Assembly: GCA_030549495.1 (NCBI GenBank)
Contig: JAUIRK010001055.1
Coordinates: 681,001-745,000, forward strand
From: Nectonema munidae
Lineage: Eukaryota; Nematomorpha; Nectonematoida; Nectonematidae
Direction: 5' to 3'
Length of the DNA: 64,000 bases
Shown here: positions 35,011 to 48,099 of the stretch, in pieces
How positions within the stretch are numbered: the stretch's first letter is position 1
Layout: each line of letters starts with the position of its first letter
Notes under the pieces: model-generated
What the model saw: only the letters and a program-made list of their open reading frames with translations
Told to the model about the DNA's origin: nothing
Database searches by the model: none
Program-made: the position numbers and the translations under genes

Positions 35011-35859
35011 TTAATTTTTGACTTTTTTAAAATCGTGGTATGTTTGCGGTCAGATATATTGTATTGATTTTTGAACGATTTGTTTTCATGATATTCTCCA
35101 AAGACTATATTCAAATTTTTAGTTTCACAAGTGAATTTATTTCTCTTTGAAGTTTAGTTTTTATTTGGAATCTATAATAAAACAAATTTTTTTCAGTATC
35201 AAAATTTCCAATGAGGCAAGAGGATCAATTTTGGTACTCATTTTCATTATACTATAAAATTGATTCATATATTTATGTTCAAAATTTTTTTTTTCATGTT
35301 TAGACTATAGAATGAAAATTACGTCTGTAAATTATAATTCAACTGGAGTTTGGATGATTACATCATGTTTTTTAAATATTATGTATAATTTTTTCGAATT
35401 TTTTCAAACTTTGAATATTTCATTTATGCGTGCATACAGAGTACCCTTTTAACGACTAGAAAATTTAAATCATATCTAACATAAACCAGACGATTTGTAT
35501 TAAAAAATATTTATAAAAGCGGACGACCATATTTTTACTATAGTCGACTCTTGTAATAACACATGCTCACAAGAAAACACTTTAATAAATTCCATGCTCT
35601 ATTATAAATAATATTCATAAATAATTGGAAAAATTGATTACAGAATATATTTTTAGGCCAATTTTTAGTTCGTTATATAAATTTTTAAATATTTATAATC
35701 AAACTTTTGTTGCAACTAATATACCTAAATTTGCCTAAATTTAAAAAATTACCTAAATTTTAAAGATTTTGTCTTGTTGAAGAGAAGAAGAAGACCAAAA
35801 AAGATTAAGATTCATTTTTATTTTTTTTTTGTGCAATATGAAATAAGACCGTTACTTTA
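35011..35859. other. 5' flank of kcc exon 1A
   Basis: No gene. A purine-rich tract (GAAGAGAAGAAGAAGACC) at 35777-35797 precedes the start codon. No TATA box could be separated from the AT-rich background. Confidence 0.4.
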
Positions 35860-36001
35860 ATGGCTGATACCCGATTTAAAGTTACCAAATTGTGTGATTC
35901 TCAAGATATACCAAAAAATTTAGCCAAAGAATCTGAAAAAGAAGTTTTATTAGATATAAATGATCAGAAGAATTTTGACATTGACAAAAAAGTTAGATTT
36001 T
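35860..36001 (+). CDS. kcc: K-Cl cotransporter, alternative first exon 1A
   Basis: Encodes 47 residues starting MADTRFKVTKL, then a perfect GTAAGT donor at 36002. It ends in phase 1, as exon 1B does, and therefore can join exon 2 at 55791 (split codon T+TG, Leu). The start matches the N-terminal pattern of vertebrate KCC isoforms with RFxV near the beginning (KCC2a RFTV, KCC3 RFMV). Residues 5-8, RFKV, fit the R-F-x-V docking site for SPAK/OSR1 kinases, which phosphorylate and inhibit KCCs. The exon would put a kinase handle on the cytosolic tail. It lies 19.8 kb before exon 2, implying its own promoter. Uncertainty: the exon is short and the joining is inferred from phase and motif. Confidence 0.6.
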
Positions 36002-37301
36002 GTAAGTTTATTATATATATTTTTTTAATTTATAATTTTAAATTTGTAATTACATGATAAGATTTCTTTTATAAGTTTATCGTCTTATTGCTTTGGTTAT
36101 TAATATTATTTTATTTATAACCTATTTTGTTATTTTGAAAAAAAATAGTGAGCATTCATATGTTTTATTTCTAAACTGTACGAAGTTTGAAACATTATTC
36201 GAGTATCTTCAGACATTCTTTATTGTTTGTTATAATATTTTGGGTACTTTCCTATTTTGGCCCTGCCACCTAAAGGTAATTAAAAAAAATGTACTGAATA
36301 ACATAAATGTGCACATTTTCGCTGTCACGTTTACGAATGAGTGATTTTAAATTGTTCATTTATAAGATTGTTTTATTATTAACCAGACGATTAATTATTC
36401 ATTTATGGAACAGAAAAATAAAAAAATTAGTGGCGGGGCCAAAACAGGAAAGTACCATATTTTGTACCAACATAAAATAATCTTTTATGGATTTGATTTT
36501 TTATTAAAAAAAATTTTAAACATAAAAATCGAATTAAAATTTTTATGTAATGACAAAATTTAGAATAAAGGGGAACTTTTTTAGATTTGAATCCTTCATA
36601 TCAATGTTTGTTAACCCATTCAGAGACCCTATCCATTTCGAGCAATTGGAATAAATGAATTAAAATAGGAAGTAAATTTTTCCGATGTTTCCGATATAAT
36701 ATATTTTTATGCTAAAAATCCTCTATAGATCCGTATATTTTTATTGTCTTCATTAGCTTGAACTAAAAAAGTCTCAATAAATGTTTTTTATTTTCTTTTT
36801 TTTTCACTCATATAATTATAGCGTTAAATGTGTAAAACGATCAATTACCATTATTTATAGTAACGAACAAAAAACAAAAACTTGTTATATTTTGCAAATA
36901 GATATGTAATATTCCAATATAAAAATTCAAATAGTAATATTTATGTATAAAAAAGATTTATATCTTACATGAAATTACTAGAATTGAGAAAAGTTTTTTT
37001 ATGTATTTTTTGTGTTTCTTTCAAGGTTGTAACTAAGAAGAAATTTGTAACAAAATAAAATAATCGAATAAAGACTGATAAATATAGTTTTGAAACAGAT
37101 TTGAATACCTGAAGAAAAAATTCTTGAACTATATTTTCCTGATGGAATATTAATTTTTGTTTCGACAATTTTATTCTCTTTTTTACTATTAATCTTAAAA
37201 TTATTCTTTTGATCCGTTTTCTGCTTTCTACCTCTTTTTTCTACTTCTTTTCACTGTTTATCACTTTTTTTAATATTATTCTCTTCTCCGCTAAAAGTAA
37301 A
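36002..37301. other. Start of the kcc long intron, nothing recognised
   Basis: AT-rich intron. A solo TTAACCCATTCAGAGACCC at 36611 looks like one end of a TTAA-type element, but its partner was not found. Confidence 0.4.
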
Positions 37302-37428
37302 TTAACCCTTTGAGGATTAGTGTCCTACCGCTGAACCAAGAAATAATAATCGTCTACTTACAACATACAAAATTCCATTGAAAAAAAAGCAGACGATTTC
37401 TTCAAAATTCTGGTCCTCAAAGTGTTAA
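37302..37428. mobile_element. TTAA-flanked piggyBac-like MITE, second family
   Basis: TTAA at 37302-37305 and 37425-37428 frames a 119-bp body with ends CCCTTTGAGGA and TCCTCAAAGTG, inverted with one mismatch. Internal CGTCTAC and GCAGACGAT words resemble those in the copies at 6878 and 40196, so the families are probably related. Confidence 0.7.
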
Positions 37429-40099
37429 GTTATTATTTTTACTTGTAAGTTTTAGTTTTTCTCTAAAATTTTCGATTAAACCTTCTTTAGCTAACGCTGG
37501 AATATCGAGTTTTAAAGATACCATCCATTTTTTAAAGTGTCTCTAGTTGTTAGATTCGTACAACCCAAACTTGCTTTTTCTATAAAAAAGATAACTGATA
37601 TTTATATATATATATATATCTATTTTCATTCAAGCTGTATAATAATAGTACCAAATTTCGCCTATTATAAATATGCGAGTAAAATTTAGAATGTTAATTA
37701 TGTACCTCTTAGAAATTTTTAGGTCTTGCTACTAAATCCGATATAAAAGACCACACTCATCAGTGGCGAAAGCTAGGCATTTCTAATTGAAAATACCATC
37801 GCTGATTATCATAGGGAACAACTGCATCGGCACGAGGAAAATGGTTAGTGTCTAAAAATTTAAAATGTTGAATAAAAGTGTGGGAAAATCCCATCCTTGA
37901 GGTACCCTCCTCACAAATCAAGATATTTATTTCCTATTTGATTTGTAATACGCGATTTGTAAGAAGCAACGAACGACTCGGCTCATTTTAGAAGGGGATC
38001 AGTTCCCCTCACCTTTTTAAACGTAAATTATTCAAGAGGGATCATTTTGCTTCCTCCCACCATTCTAGTAAGATTCGATGTGTTCATTTGTCAAGTTTTG
38101 CTTATGCAGGGAGAGAATAATTGACCTATTAATTTTGATGCTGTTGTTGACATTCTTTGAATAAAAAAACTTTTTATAGCAGTTGGGATCTTTTGTAATA
38201 CATTTGGAAATGGTTAACAAAACTTTCCCAAGACTATTTATACTATAGGTCATACCTACATCTTTCTATGATGTCATCCAAGTCCTTTATCAGGAAGTTT
38301 GTTTCAACCATTGCGGGTTAAAGGCTAACGACAAGTTCACTGTTATTTTTTTGAACATGGCTTTTTCCTAAAATGCTTTCAAGATAATAAGCAAACCAAG
38401 CACCTTTAGCTCTGTTTCTTGGTTTTATCATAATATTAATCCAAAATGTCAACAAAATAGATAAATTTTAATATGCTTTGATAATCATGAATTGTATAAA
38501 AATGAATATTATATGTGACAAACAAATAAAAATTGTCACATTTATTGGAATGTAACAACCTAAAGAGTATAGCATTTATATCCATAAACTCGAGATCACA
38601 ATATTAACAACAAACAACACTTAAATGTCTTCTATTTATTGTCCGCAGGTATATAGTGGTCAACAACCTGTCGTTTATCACAGCCTGTTTCTTATTCTCT
38701 TTTCCCTTAAAATATTCGCTTTGCATTTCGATTCACCTTTCTTCTGCTTGCTGAATAATCGCCATCCTTCTAATTCTTGCTACTTCTCAGTGAGAAGGAA
38801 TTCTAGAGATATGCGTTCTATGACCGCGAGAGGTATAGAGGGCCTACATGGGATGTATTAAAAAAGGTCTCTTAATTATAATATTTTTATAATAATAATA
38901 TTTTTAATTCATTATACAATCTCGATATCTTCACAGCACATTATTGGTGGTTAGCTGCATGCCAGCAAATCTTCATCATTCCATCTATTTTGACATATTC
39001 ACGGCACAGTTTCGATATGCTAGCCCTTTACTATTTTGTATGTTCTAACTTTGAGCATCTAACGCGTTTTCAATGATGCAAAAAGTTGCGCTACTTTCGA
39101 TCGACATACTTGCTGAAAATAAAGATAAATCATATTGAATAAAATATAGGAACTTGAAACCTTAAAAATTCTCATGTAATTTTGATTATCTAAAAGCGCG
39201 TCATTGATCAAGATCTCTGGATGCAAATATTGTCTAGCGTATGCTTTGTTCTTATGCTGATAGTCATTTTTCTGTATTTTAATCTACAAAGGAACTCATT
39301 TGCACGTCTGGCATTGCATTTATTGTAAAGTTGGCATCCGCATGTCTATTTTTCTGGGATTGTTCTGGTTTTGCCGTCTCTTAACGGAATCCCGAAGGAT
39401 TTATAAAAATACCGCTTTTTCACTAACTAATCTTATATGCCAAAAAAGGAGGTTAGAAAAAGTTAGGTCCAATTCTTTATCTCCCTTTTTAATATCAAAC
39501 TTTCAAAGTATTTTCATATTACTTATTTTTGTAAAAAATAAAAAAATTTATTCCTGACTTTCTTCAATACCATTTTTGTGTCCGTTTCATGATGTAAAAA
39601 TCTGGCAACCCTAATTTATTATTATTTTATAACATATGGCATCATAAAGGACATTATCCCATGAAATAAGCTATCGGTATCTGATACCGCAATATTTTGG
39701 CACGACCACTAAAGGTTACTTTAATTTCAATAAATATGAATTAAATTTTTTCCAATAATCTTCAGATCATTTGTTTGTAAAAAATAAAATAAAATATTAA
39801 TCGTATCAAAATAAGTTTTCAATTTTTGTCTAAGGTCATTATTTTTTAAAAATACATCACGAAAGATGGAGCTTATTTTTATGATAATTCATCAGAATTC
39901 CTTCTTTTTGTAAAGTACTTGTAGTATTTTGCACCATTTTAATCTGATCATTCCAAATTGTAAAAAACTGTTTCAAAACAGAAAGTGATATTTCACCTCT
40001 TCAAAGCTTCTTCAGAGAAAAGTAAAGAATATGGGCGTAGGAAAAGAAATATAGGAGAGAGTGAAATCTTTTTTACTCCTTTCTATACAATGAACTCGC
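37429..40099. other. kcc intron, nothing firm
   Basis: A (TA)n run lies at about 37598-37618. TCTGGCAACCCTA at 39601-39613 equals a hAT element A terminus, but no left end was located. Short frames (38065-38253, 38625-38861, 39300-39557) show no recognisable family. Confidence 0.4.
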
Positions 40100-40175
40100 A
40101 ACAACCCAAAGTTGGATAAGGCGAAATTCCTCTCTCCTCGTAGTCGAATCGCGGTTCCAGTCCTAGCCGTATCTC
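40100..40175 (+). repeat. tRNA-derived SINE-like remnant
   Basis: TTGGATAAGGCG followed about 40 bases later by GGTTCCAGTCC (one mismatch to the B box) and GCC resembles a decayed tRNA-Arg-type body. Stems do not pair, so it is not a functional tRNA. Confidence 0.4.
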
Positions 40176-40195
40176 ACACATGTTAAATTCCTTGT

Positions 40196-40333
40196 TTAAC
40201 CCATTTACGGCCAATGTTCCTATTTTGAAACATAAGTAATGTCATCTTCGTCTGCTTTTTTCAATGACTTTGAATATAAATCGTCTGCGTTTTTTTAGAT
40301 ATCGTCTGCTTTGCTTGGCCTTAAATGGGTTAA
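40196..40333. mobile_element. TTAA-flanked piggyBac-like MITE, copy 2
   Basis: Reverse-orientation copy of the element at 6878-7015. The body is again 130 bp between TTAA sites, with inverted ends CCCATTTACGGCC and GGCCTTAAATGGG. The two copies differ at few positions, which indicates a common source and limited age. Confidence 0.85.
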
Positions 40334-40344
40334 TGGCAACTTAC

Positions 40345-40735
40345 TTGCTTTGCACTTCGGTTAACTCGTACTCCAACTTCAATTATTCTCAATAATACTT
40401 TTCAATGCTTTGTGTGAATTGCAGTCCATCGTGTTGCTGATATTTTTTACATACTTTTGAATACCAGTTTCAATGACAAATTAATAGAAGTGTGAATCAC
40501 GCACGTGTTCCTCCATTTTGTTGTAGAACATTTGCAGCACTTATAAATTGCAAATAACTTTTTCCAAGTGTTGCTCCCTAAAATTAGCGCATGGGCAGTA
40601 TCCCAGAATACTCATGATCAAAAATGTATTCATAACAAAATTGGGGGCATCGTTGCAACTTCGTTTATCTCGAACTTCGGATATTTCGAAATGATTTGAT
40701 GGTTCCCAGGACTTGGAGTTGTCGAGAGTTTACTG
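40345..40735. mobile_element. pogo/Tigger-like remnant
   Basis: The right end reads GAGTTGTCGAGAGTTTACTG followed by TA, the mirror of typical Tigger ends (CAGTAGACTCTCG...AACTC). Inverted words TTCGGTTAACTCG at 40358 and CTTCGTTTATCTCG near 40660 support two arms. The left terminus is lost. Confidence 0.5.
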
Positions 40736-40737
40736 TA

Positions 40738-43609
40738 TTTCTTTTCTTACACTCCCGTTTTACTTTTGTCTGAAGAAACCTTGAGGAGTCCAAATACCAC
40801 TTTGCAACTTTCTAATTTCATCAATAAAGTTTTTAACCGTTTTGCTAATTTATCTTAACCTATCAGCTTTACGATGATGCTTCAGTTCCACTTCATATAT
40901 ATTCAAAAGGAAGTAACCCTTGCATTTTTCAAGTAACAATTAAAAATAGACTTATGCAGAAATTAGTCGTATTTTTAATAAACTCCTATTCCTTTTACAT
41001 CCCATTTTCAAAGGTAATTTTCTCAAACTTGACAAATGGAACAGCGACATATATCTTTTACTTCTAACTGGATAATTATTAACTTAAAAAAAGTTCCGAA
41101 AGGGAATACAGTTCAATTTTATTTGGACTACTTAACAATAGCTTTTTAATATTAGCTTTTTACACACCCTTGCAGAACTCTCCCTGATTTTTTTCCAACA
41201 GTTTAGTTTTTGGATCTATATGTGTACTTTTTTTTTTTGATTCTGCTGAATAAATTCTTTCTTCTTTCTTCTTCTTCTTAAATAAAAAGTATTTTTTATT
41301 TTAAAAATAATTTATTTGGCTTATATATGAATCAAAACTTACCAGAAAATTAAAAATTTATTTTGTACTGTAAAAAATCACTGAAATTATCACAAACAAT
41401 CAGAATTTGGTATTCATGATCAAAGATCTATTATCTCTTTAGTTTTGTGAATCGATTAAAATTTCTAAATACATTATATTTTTCAAAATATGTACTTCCA
41501 TTTAAAGAGATAGGAGACTAGAGCTAGTTAGTTCACTACCTAGCTTATTTTTTCTGGCCAACATACAATAAGCCTTTTGTTAGTAGATGTCTAATTTGTT
41601 TAATTTGATAAAATGGGCCTCTTTAAAAACTTTAATAGAATATAACACAAAGAGAATGATTTTGAATATATAAAACAAGATGCTTAAATTGCTCTTTCAG
41701 AGACAGTTCGACTTCCAGACAATTCATTGCTCAAAGTTTGAAAAATATTAAAAATGAAATGATTACACAAGGAGTCGTCTATGTTGACGTTAAAATGTCA
41801 GCATATTTTTGGAATATGCGCTGATGATAATTGATATGATGATTTAGGTTAGTCTCTAAATTGAGTGTTTTATAACAAACCATCACTAGATTTATGTCCA
41901 CGTGCAAAAACGAAAATAAAAAGATTTGAGAAGAACCTGTCATGAAAGCAAAAATTACAATATAACATGTCTAAAATTTATATTTCAATAAGATGTTCAC
42001 AGGAGAAGGTTACTGGAGTAATCTCTTTCTTTAATTTACTATTTGACCAGCCAGACTAAAATCTCGCCACGATGCAATTTTTTAACGAAGAGGGTGTTTA
42101 TGATTAAGCTTAGGAGTATATCACGCGTTTCTTTATAATTCCAAACATAATTTAGGTGTCTACTTCTCTAAACATACAACATGCACTTATCAATGTTAAA
42201 GAAAAGCAAAATCCCGCATTCAATTCAATGCCGCCCCTATCTATCACCTCGTAAAAGATTATGTGCGCGGTTGTACCCATCCCGCGCATGACTAGTTTAA
42301 ATGCTGAATTATAGGGGAGTAAAAACAAAAGCATTGAATGTGGCAAATATTGATGATTGGCAGAGATAGAGACAGAAAGGACGGATAATAATCATAAATA
42401 ATATGCGTACAACCCATTAAAAAGAAGAATTAAATATTTATTTATTTCACGCATTAAAATGCACGAAAGTAATTAGAATCACATGATATACAGATAATAA
42501 TATATCAAATTCATTAAAATTTAAAAACTACAAAATTCATTTGTTTTAGAAATTAGGGGACGCATTTTACTATCATTTTTGCAAACATATATAATATTAT
42601 ATGAAAATGATAACTGCTATATCAATTCTTTTATTAGGAGAAAAAGGTTGGTTTGAAGTGGGTAATCGTTTCAAAATCTTCGAGTCTGAGAAGTCGCAAA
42701 TTTTTTGTACTGCTCACTATCTCTGCCTTTAATTAAGGGTATCCAAAGTTTTGCTATAATTGATAAGAAGAAAAATTAAAAAGAAAAGGATAACGATTTC
42801 CACAATTGATTTTAATAGAATGTTGTTGAAAGCGATCTTTAACTTTGAAACAATTGACTTAAATACGCGCAAGGTTCGTAAATCTATTATGCTTATTATG
42901 AGTTGAATACGGAGAAAAGATCATTCTTTTTTGAATTACGAGAACTTAGTGTCCCTATAAAATCAATGTTGTAATCAATGTGGACTTCATTCAATATACT
43001 CTTCATTTTATTGAACCCACCCTTACCTGCCTTCATTTTTAAATTATATTTGAGCCCGTCGGTACCCGCTCTTTTTTTTTGAATCTGACTACAAACAATC
43101 ATATATCGTCTAACTATTTTTGAATAGCTTATAATCGCCAAAAGACTAGTTCCCTCAGTTGCTACAACAACTATTTCTAAAAATAAGACACATTGCTTCT
43201 ACCAATATTAACGTTGATTAAAGAAATGTCGTATTGGCGGCCACTTAATAAAAAAGTACTCAAGTACTTGCTATCCTAAAAAATGAGATATGAATAAATT
43301 AAAAAAAAATTTTTTTTAATAAGTTAAACAAAGGTTGTTTTTGTCTTTTTATAAAAAATGTTCGCCTTTACAAAAATCGAATGTAATTAAAAAAAATTGC
43401 ATATAGATTAGTGATAAATATGTGCTAAAAGCGGTGTTATGCCTATATATCTAGTGTTTTCTTTGGATGATTGTTTTTATTACACAACCGTATTCGTGTC
43501 GGGCTATTTTTATTTCCTCAGTGATGGGGGGGGGGGCATTTAGCCCCCTACTTTTTTTCCTAAATATAGAATATTTTAAGGTGAACTTATTAAATAATTG
43601 ATTGCGAAT
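40738..43609. other. kcc intron, nothing recognised
   Basis: No coding or element ends could be supported. A pyrimidine-rich TTC repeat lies near 41262-41280 and an 11-G run near 43527. Confidence 0.4.
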
Positions 43610-44530
43610 CTGATGCTATAATTTTTTTTATGAAAATCAATTAAACCTGTTAAAAAATTAATCAAATCTGTCAATCAATGCCAAATATATAAACTTTAAA
43701 ATATGTTATAAATTCCACATTTTGTGGCTTAATTTTGTCTTAATTTATTTAATAAACCAACTTTTGGGGATCATTTCACTTACCTGTTAGTAAATTGTCT
43801 TTCTCATGTGACTTAATGCCAAACCATACACAGTAAATCGAACATTCTCAATATGATACTCAAAATATTTTTGTCATTCTAGATTTAAATTGGGGTTATT
43901 GTTTAACTTAGGTTAATTTGTGGTTAGTTTTTTTTACGATTTTTGAGTAATTTTCTTCCCATTTTCAAATCGGCCTTTTTCTATTTCATCACGACGGTAT
44001 TTTTGTCAATATATACCATGGTAATGAATACTAAATTTCAATGTGGTTAAAATGGTTATATATTTAGTGAATTCGACACTACATTGACTTATATATTTAA
44101 GCCCAATCGAAATTTTCTTTCTTGATATAAAAATGATTTTATCAATCTCGTAAATAAGGATGGGATAAAATTTCTACCAAAAACAAATTGAAATCATGTT
44201 CGCTAAAAGCTCATAAAATTAAAATTTATATATTTTTATTTCTCATGAAATTTTTCAATAATAACCTTGGGTTATATGTTATAATATATTTGATGATAAA
44301 TAGTTAAGTCATCCATAAAAATTTAAAAATCGCTGTAAAATGACATGGGGAAAATATTACTGTGTGCTACTCTAACAAAACCGAGAACCTTTGGCCCTCC
44401 TTAGTTTGATTCCCTTTTCTTAATTTATCCTTCCCTTCTTTTGATAATAATTAATTAAAGAGAGAACTTTGGACTATATATCTCAATAGGACCTCCATTT
44501 ACAAATTTGCTATAAACTTGTAGTCTGTAG
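43610..44530 (-). repeat. Reversed, dispersed pieces of the 24.1-kb repeat
   Basis: At 43620-43780 and 44450-44525 the reverse complement shows AATAAATTAAGACAAAATTAAG and AATGGAGGTCCTATTGAGAT words of the lead segment and unit. The part between is not recognisable. Confidence 0.4.
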
Positions 44531-44999
44531 TTAATTTCTCTTATACTTTATATGGTATCTAATTTTGCTCTTTATTCTAAACTGATCGTTGCTTGGTAGC
44601 TCTACTTTCATCAAAAATTCATTTTAGGCAATCTATGTTCGGAAAACCGTTTTTTCAGGGATTTATTTAGCTCAGAATTTAAGCGATTTTAGTCAATTGA
44701 TGATTAAAATAAACTAATAAGATAAAGGTTTAAAGATTTTTCATTCACAATGGAGGAGCTTCCTTTTCATTTTACACCATATCCTTGTTCATTGGAAAAC
44801 GGCATATCTTTCGTTTAGACGAGTTGCATAATTCTTTCAAAACGATATAGTTCCTCAAAGCACTTTATTAAACGAGTTTCTATTTCATTTTTCTTATGGT
44901 CCTAATTTCAATGTGCCTTCAGCTCCCTTACCTCATACTCAAATATTTGTACTATAACGATACTACGAAAAAACTTGACAAATATCTTTTTCATTTTTT

Positions 45000-45830
45000 T
45001 CACTCTCTAATTGTAAAAAATGAGTCCAGAAATAAAATCACCATGTTTGATACATTATATAGGCGTAAACGGCAAATTGAATTAACAGTGTTAGACATTT
45101 CCATATCCTAATTACTAAAACTGAGTTGAGAAATGAAATCAACATGATCCATTTGGTATAAAAAATACCAAATTTAATTAATATTCTTAGAGAAAATTTT
45201 TTAGACGTAAACCGCCTAATCAAACTTTCTGACATTTTGTCAACGTAATTGCGAAAAAGAACTCTATACTTAGAATAAGCATGGTTGAGTTAGTATAAAA
45301 AATCGTTTTTTTTTTAAATAATAATATTTTTAGAGAAAAATTTCAGGCATACACTGCAAAATTGATTGGTACTTTTAGATACTTTGACTCTATAATTGCA
45401 AAAATTGAGTGAGGAAATGAAGTCAGGATGATTGATTTAGTATAAAAATATATTTTTTATTTAAAATTTCAATAATATTCTTGGAGGAAAATTTCAAACC
45501 AAGACTGCAAAATTGATTGATATTTTGACACTAAATTTACAAAAATTGACTAAGGGGAAAAATTTGACACATAAACCACAAAATTGATTGATACTTTTAG
45601 ACAATTTTGACACCCTAATTGCACAAATTGACTACAGAAATGAAATCACCATGATTGATTTAGTATAAAAATTTTTTTTTTTTTTAAATTTGAACAATAT
45701 TGTGGAGAAAAATTTCACACGTAAATCGCAAATTTGATTGCCACTTTCAGAAATTTTTACACCCATATGAAAATTGAGTCTAGAAATGAAATCAGCATGG
45801 TCGATTTTTTACAAAAAAATAATTTTATTT
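45000..45830. repeat. ~145-bp satellite-like array, about six units
   Basis: A unit with GAAATGAAATCANCATG, TTGATTTAGTATAAAAA, GAGAAAAATTTCACACGTAAA and GCAAAATTGATTGATACTTT recurs. The CATG word ends near 45046, 45145, 45293, 45430, 45653 and 45799. Steps are mostly 137-148, with one short unit and one interval holding an extra partial unit. Units differ by roughly 15-30 percent, so the array is not freshly amplified. Short frames inside are products of the repeat. Confidence 0.75.
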
Positions 45831-45839
45831 AAAATTTGA

Positions 45840-46130
45840 ATTAATGTTTCCATAAGCAATTTTTTCATTCAATTGATTGACATTTGCTACAAAGTTGCCA
45901 TGTTTTTTGAAAGTATCTAATATAAACACGAAGTTTTAAGTCAGACAAAAATTTTCGTGAAAAAAATGTACATTTGATTTTGATTGACAGTTTTTGACAT
46001 GAGGGGATCATCCAACTATCGTAAAAATAGTATCATAAACGATTAATTTATTAACAACTAACGATTTTAGGGAAAGACAGAAAGTTTAAAGGCATGTAAT
46101 TTAGCCAATTTTGTACAATAAATAGAAGTT
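45840..46130 (-). repeat. Dispersed repeat, partner of 31.6 kb
   Basis: The reverse complement of 45935-46055 matches 31595-31690 in the order of its words (GATACTATTTTTACGATAGTT, AAAACTGTCAAT). It adjoins the satellite array and may be part of the same larger element. Confidence 0.45.
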
Positions 46131-48099
46131 TTAGTAAAGGAGGGGGGTTAAAATGGCCCCTGACACTGATAGGGTTGACACTCTTTGGTTCAGATGCCTT
46201 ATTATTTTCTTTGTTCTTGTATTCTGCCATTGATTGATAACGTGGTTTGCATGTAAATTTTCAGTATTGATTTACCAAAACAGAGTACAATAAAAATATG
46301 TGTTATTCATGTCGTCTATTTTATTTAATATTTATTCATTATACATTTTGTGTCCTTGAGAAAAGATGATATACTTTGTTTACATTTATTTCATTATTCT
46401 CTTATGAATTTGTTTTTATCGTTTTGTCAATGATATTTAATTTTCATCACTATCAATGAAATCATCGCTGTGTTCTGGATATAATGGTACGTAGTAGTAG
46501 TATCAATATATGTTGTATACAAGAGAAAATTGATTTGAAGGACTGCAACTAATTTCACTGCTACAAAATTTCAATATCAGATGTTTATTGACGCATAATT
46601 TTGTTTTTTTTCTCTACAACTCATATCATCGATTCGCTGCTGTGCTTTTGTATCTGTTTCTTCGATTGGCTTCTTTTTTGTTTGCTTTATCAATCATTCT
46701 TCTTTGTGCTTTTGTCAATTTTATCGCAAATCCAAAAATCATCCCAAGGGCTGTGTGTTTTGGTTAATTTCTGAATATCTCACACAGGCTTGTGGAGTCG
46801 GAGTCTTGGATTTTGAAAAGAATATTCCATTGTTAGATTAAAAATGAATTCATTCACGCTCACTCTCTCTATTTCCCAACGTTTCAAAAATGCAGCATTT
46901 AAAATGTTTATCGTTCTGGTTTAACGTTATCTCTCTGTGCAACTCATAGAAAAAAATTTAAAAAATCAATTATAATTTAAAGAATGAACTTTTTTATTAC
47001 ACAAAATACCTTGTAAAGGAACAATGCTCAGTTTATGAATGGAAAATTTTTGGGAAAAATTTAAACCGAATCAATACTTTTGAAAAAATAATTTAGTATA
47101 AATTTAGTTTTTGAATGCTATTGTTTTGACTTAGATAAAAAGGTTGTACACAATAATTTGAAAATATTTTTAGGACAATGTAGGAAAGACACTAAACTAA
47201 AAATGTAATCCAATAAAACAGCATTTGATCAATTATGTTGACGAATAAGGTCAAACATTTTGCTTTACAACATAAAAGCACAGCGTGTAAGATCCAGGAA
47301 AGTTGAACACTTATAGTATTTGAAAGAGAAAGACTGATTTGGCCATAATTATAAATTTTTAAAGTCAAAGTCTAATAAATATGAATAGGTGGAGTTATCT
47401 GTCTTTAAAAATTGTACATAAGTGGAGTTACAGTGCATCGATAAAGCCAATTGCATAGGAAAGGCGTTTATCGACGCACGGATAGTGCAACATCACCATC
47501 TATTGTGTTATTTCTTAAAAGGGTTATTAATTTACCAAAGATTGCCAAAATCCCCAGAAGAATTAGCAGTGGAGCATACTATTTGCAGGTGAAAAATGTT
47601 AGGAATGAATATTTTGTTATATCAAACTGACGATTCTTTAGTTTATATTTAAAATTACGATCCTTCGTTAGGCGAATTATGAGTTAGCGTAGCACTATTG
47701 GTCAGAATGTATCTGAGCCATTTAATTACACACTCCAAAATTTGCTCTTATTTTGTAAAAATATGACTAAATTATTTTTAACAAGTAAAGTGAAAAGACG
47801 TAATGATCGAGGCAAAGTAGCTTGGGGTGTTTTCTTCGAGAATGCACAATTGTGCTGCTTGTGTTGAACAAGCCAAAAAATGCGTGAAGCTTGATCGAAG
47901 GCAAGAGACTTTTTGGTATCAAAGCCATTGTCTTGATCACATTATTTGTGTCGCCGAGAATGCGTCTATTTGTTAGAAATAGAGATGATCACATAACATC
48001 ATCACGCGAACAAGCAAGTCATCCTTAGAATACTTTAAAATTCAGATGACTATGCTCAGGTCAAGTAGTTTTGAAAAAAAAGATCATGAAAATAAGGAT
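46131..48099. other. kcc intron; one hairpin and a doubtful coding scrap
   Basis: At 47433-47479 GTGCATCGATAAAGCC and GGCGTTTATCGACGCAC can pair as a stem of about 16 bp. At about 47850-47975 one frame gives CAACVEQAKKCVKLDRRQ and a CLDHIICVAENA segment that could be a transposase scrap. Nothing else is supported. Confidence 0.35.

Noticed and set aside
36002-36057. Exon 1A continuing as a separate 65-aa gene
   Set aside because: The frame past 36001 turns into Phe/Ile-rich intron-like residues directly after a GTAAGT donor.
39601-39613. Second complete hAT A element
   Set aside because: Only a right terminus word is present; no left end or transposase was found.
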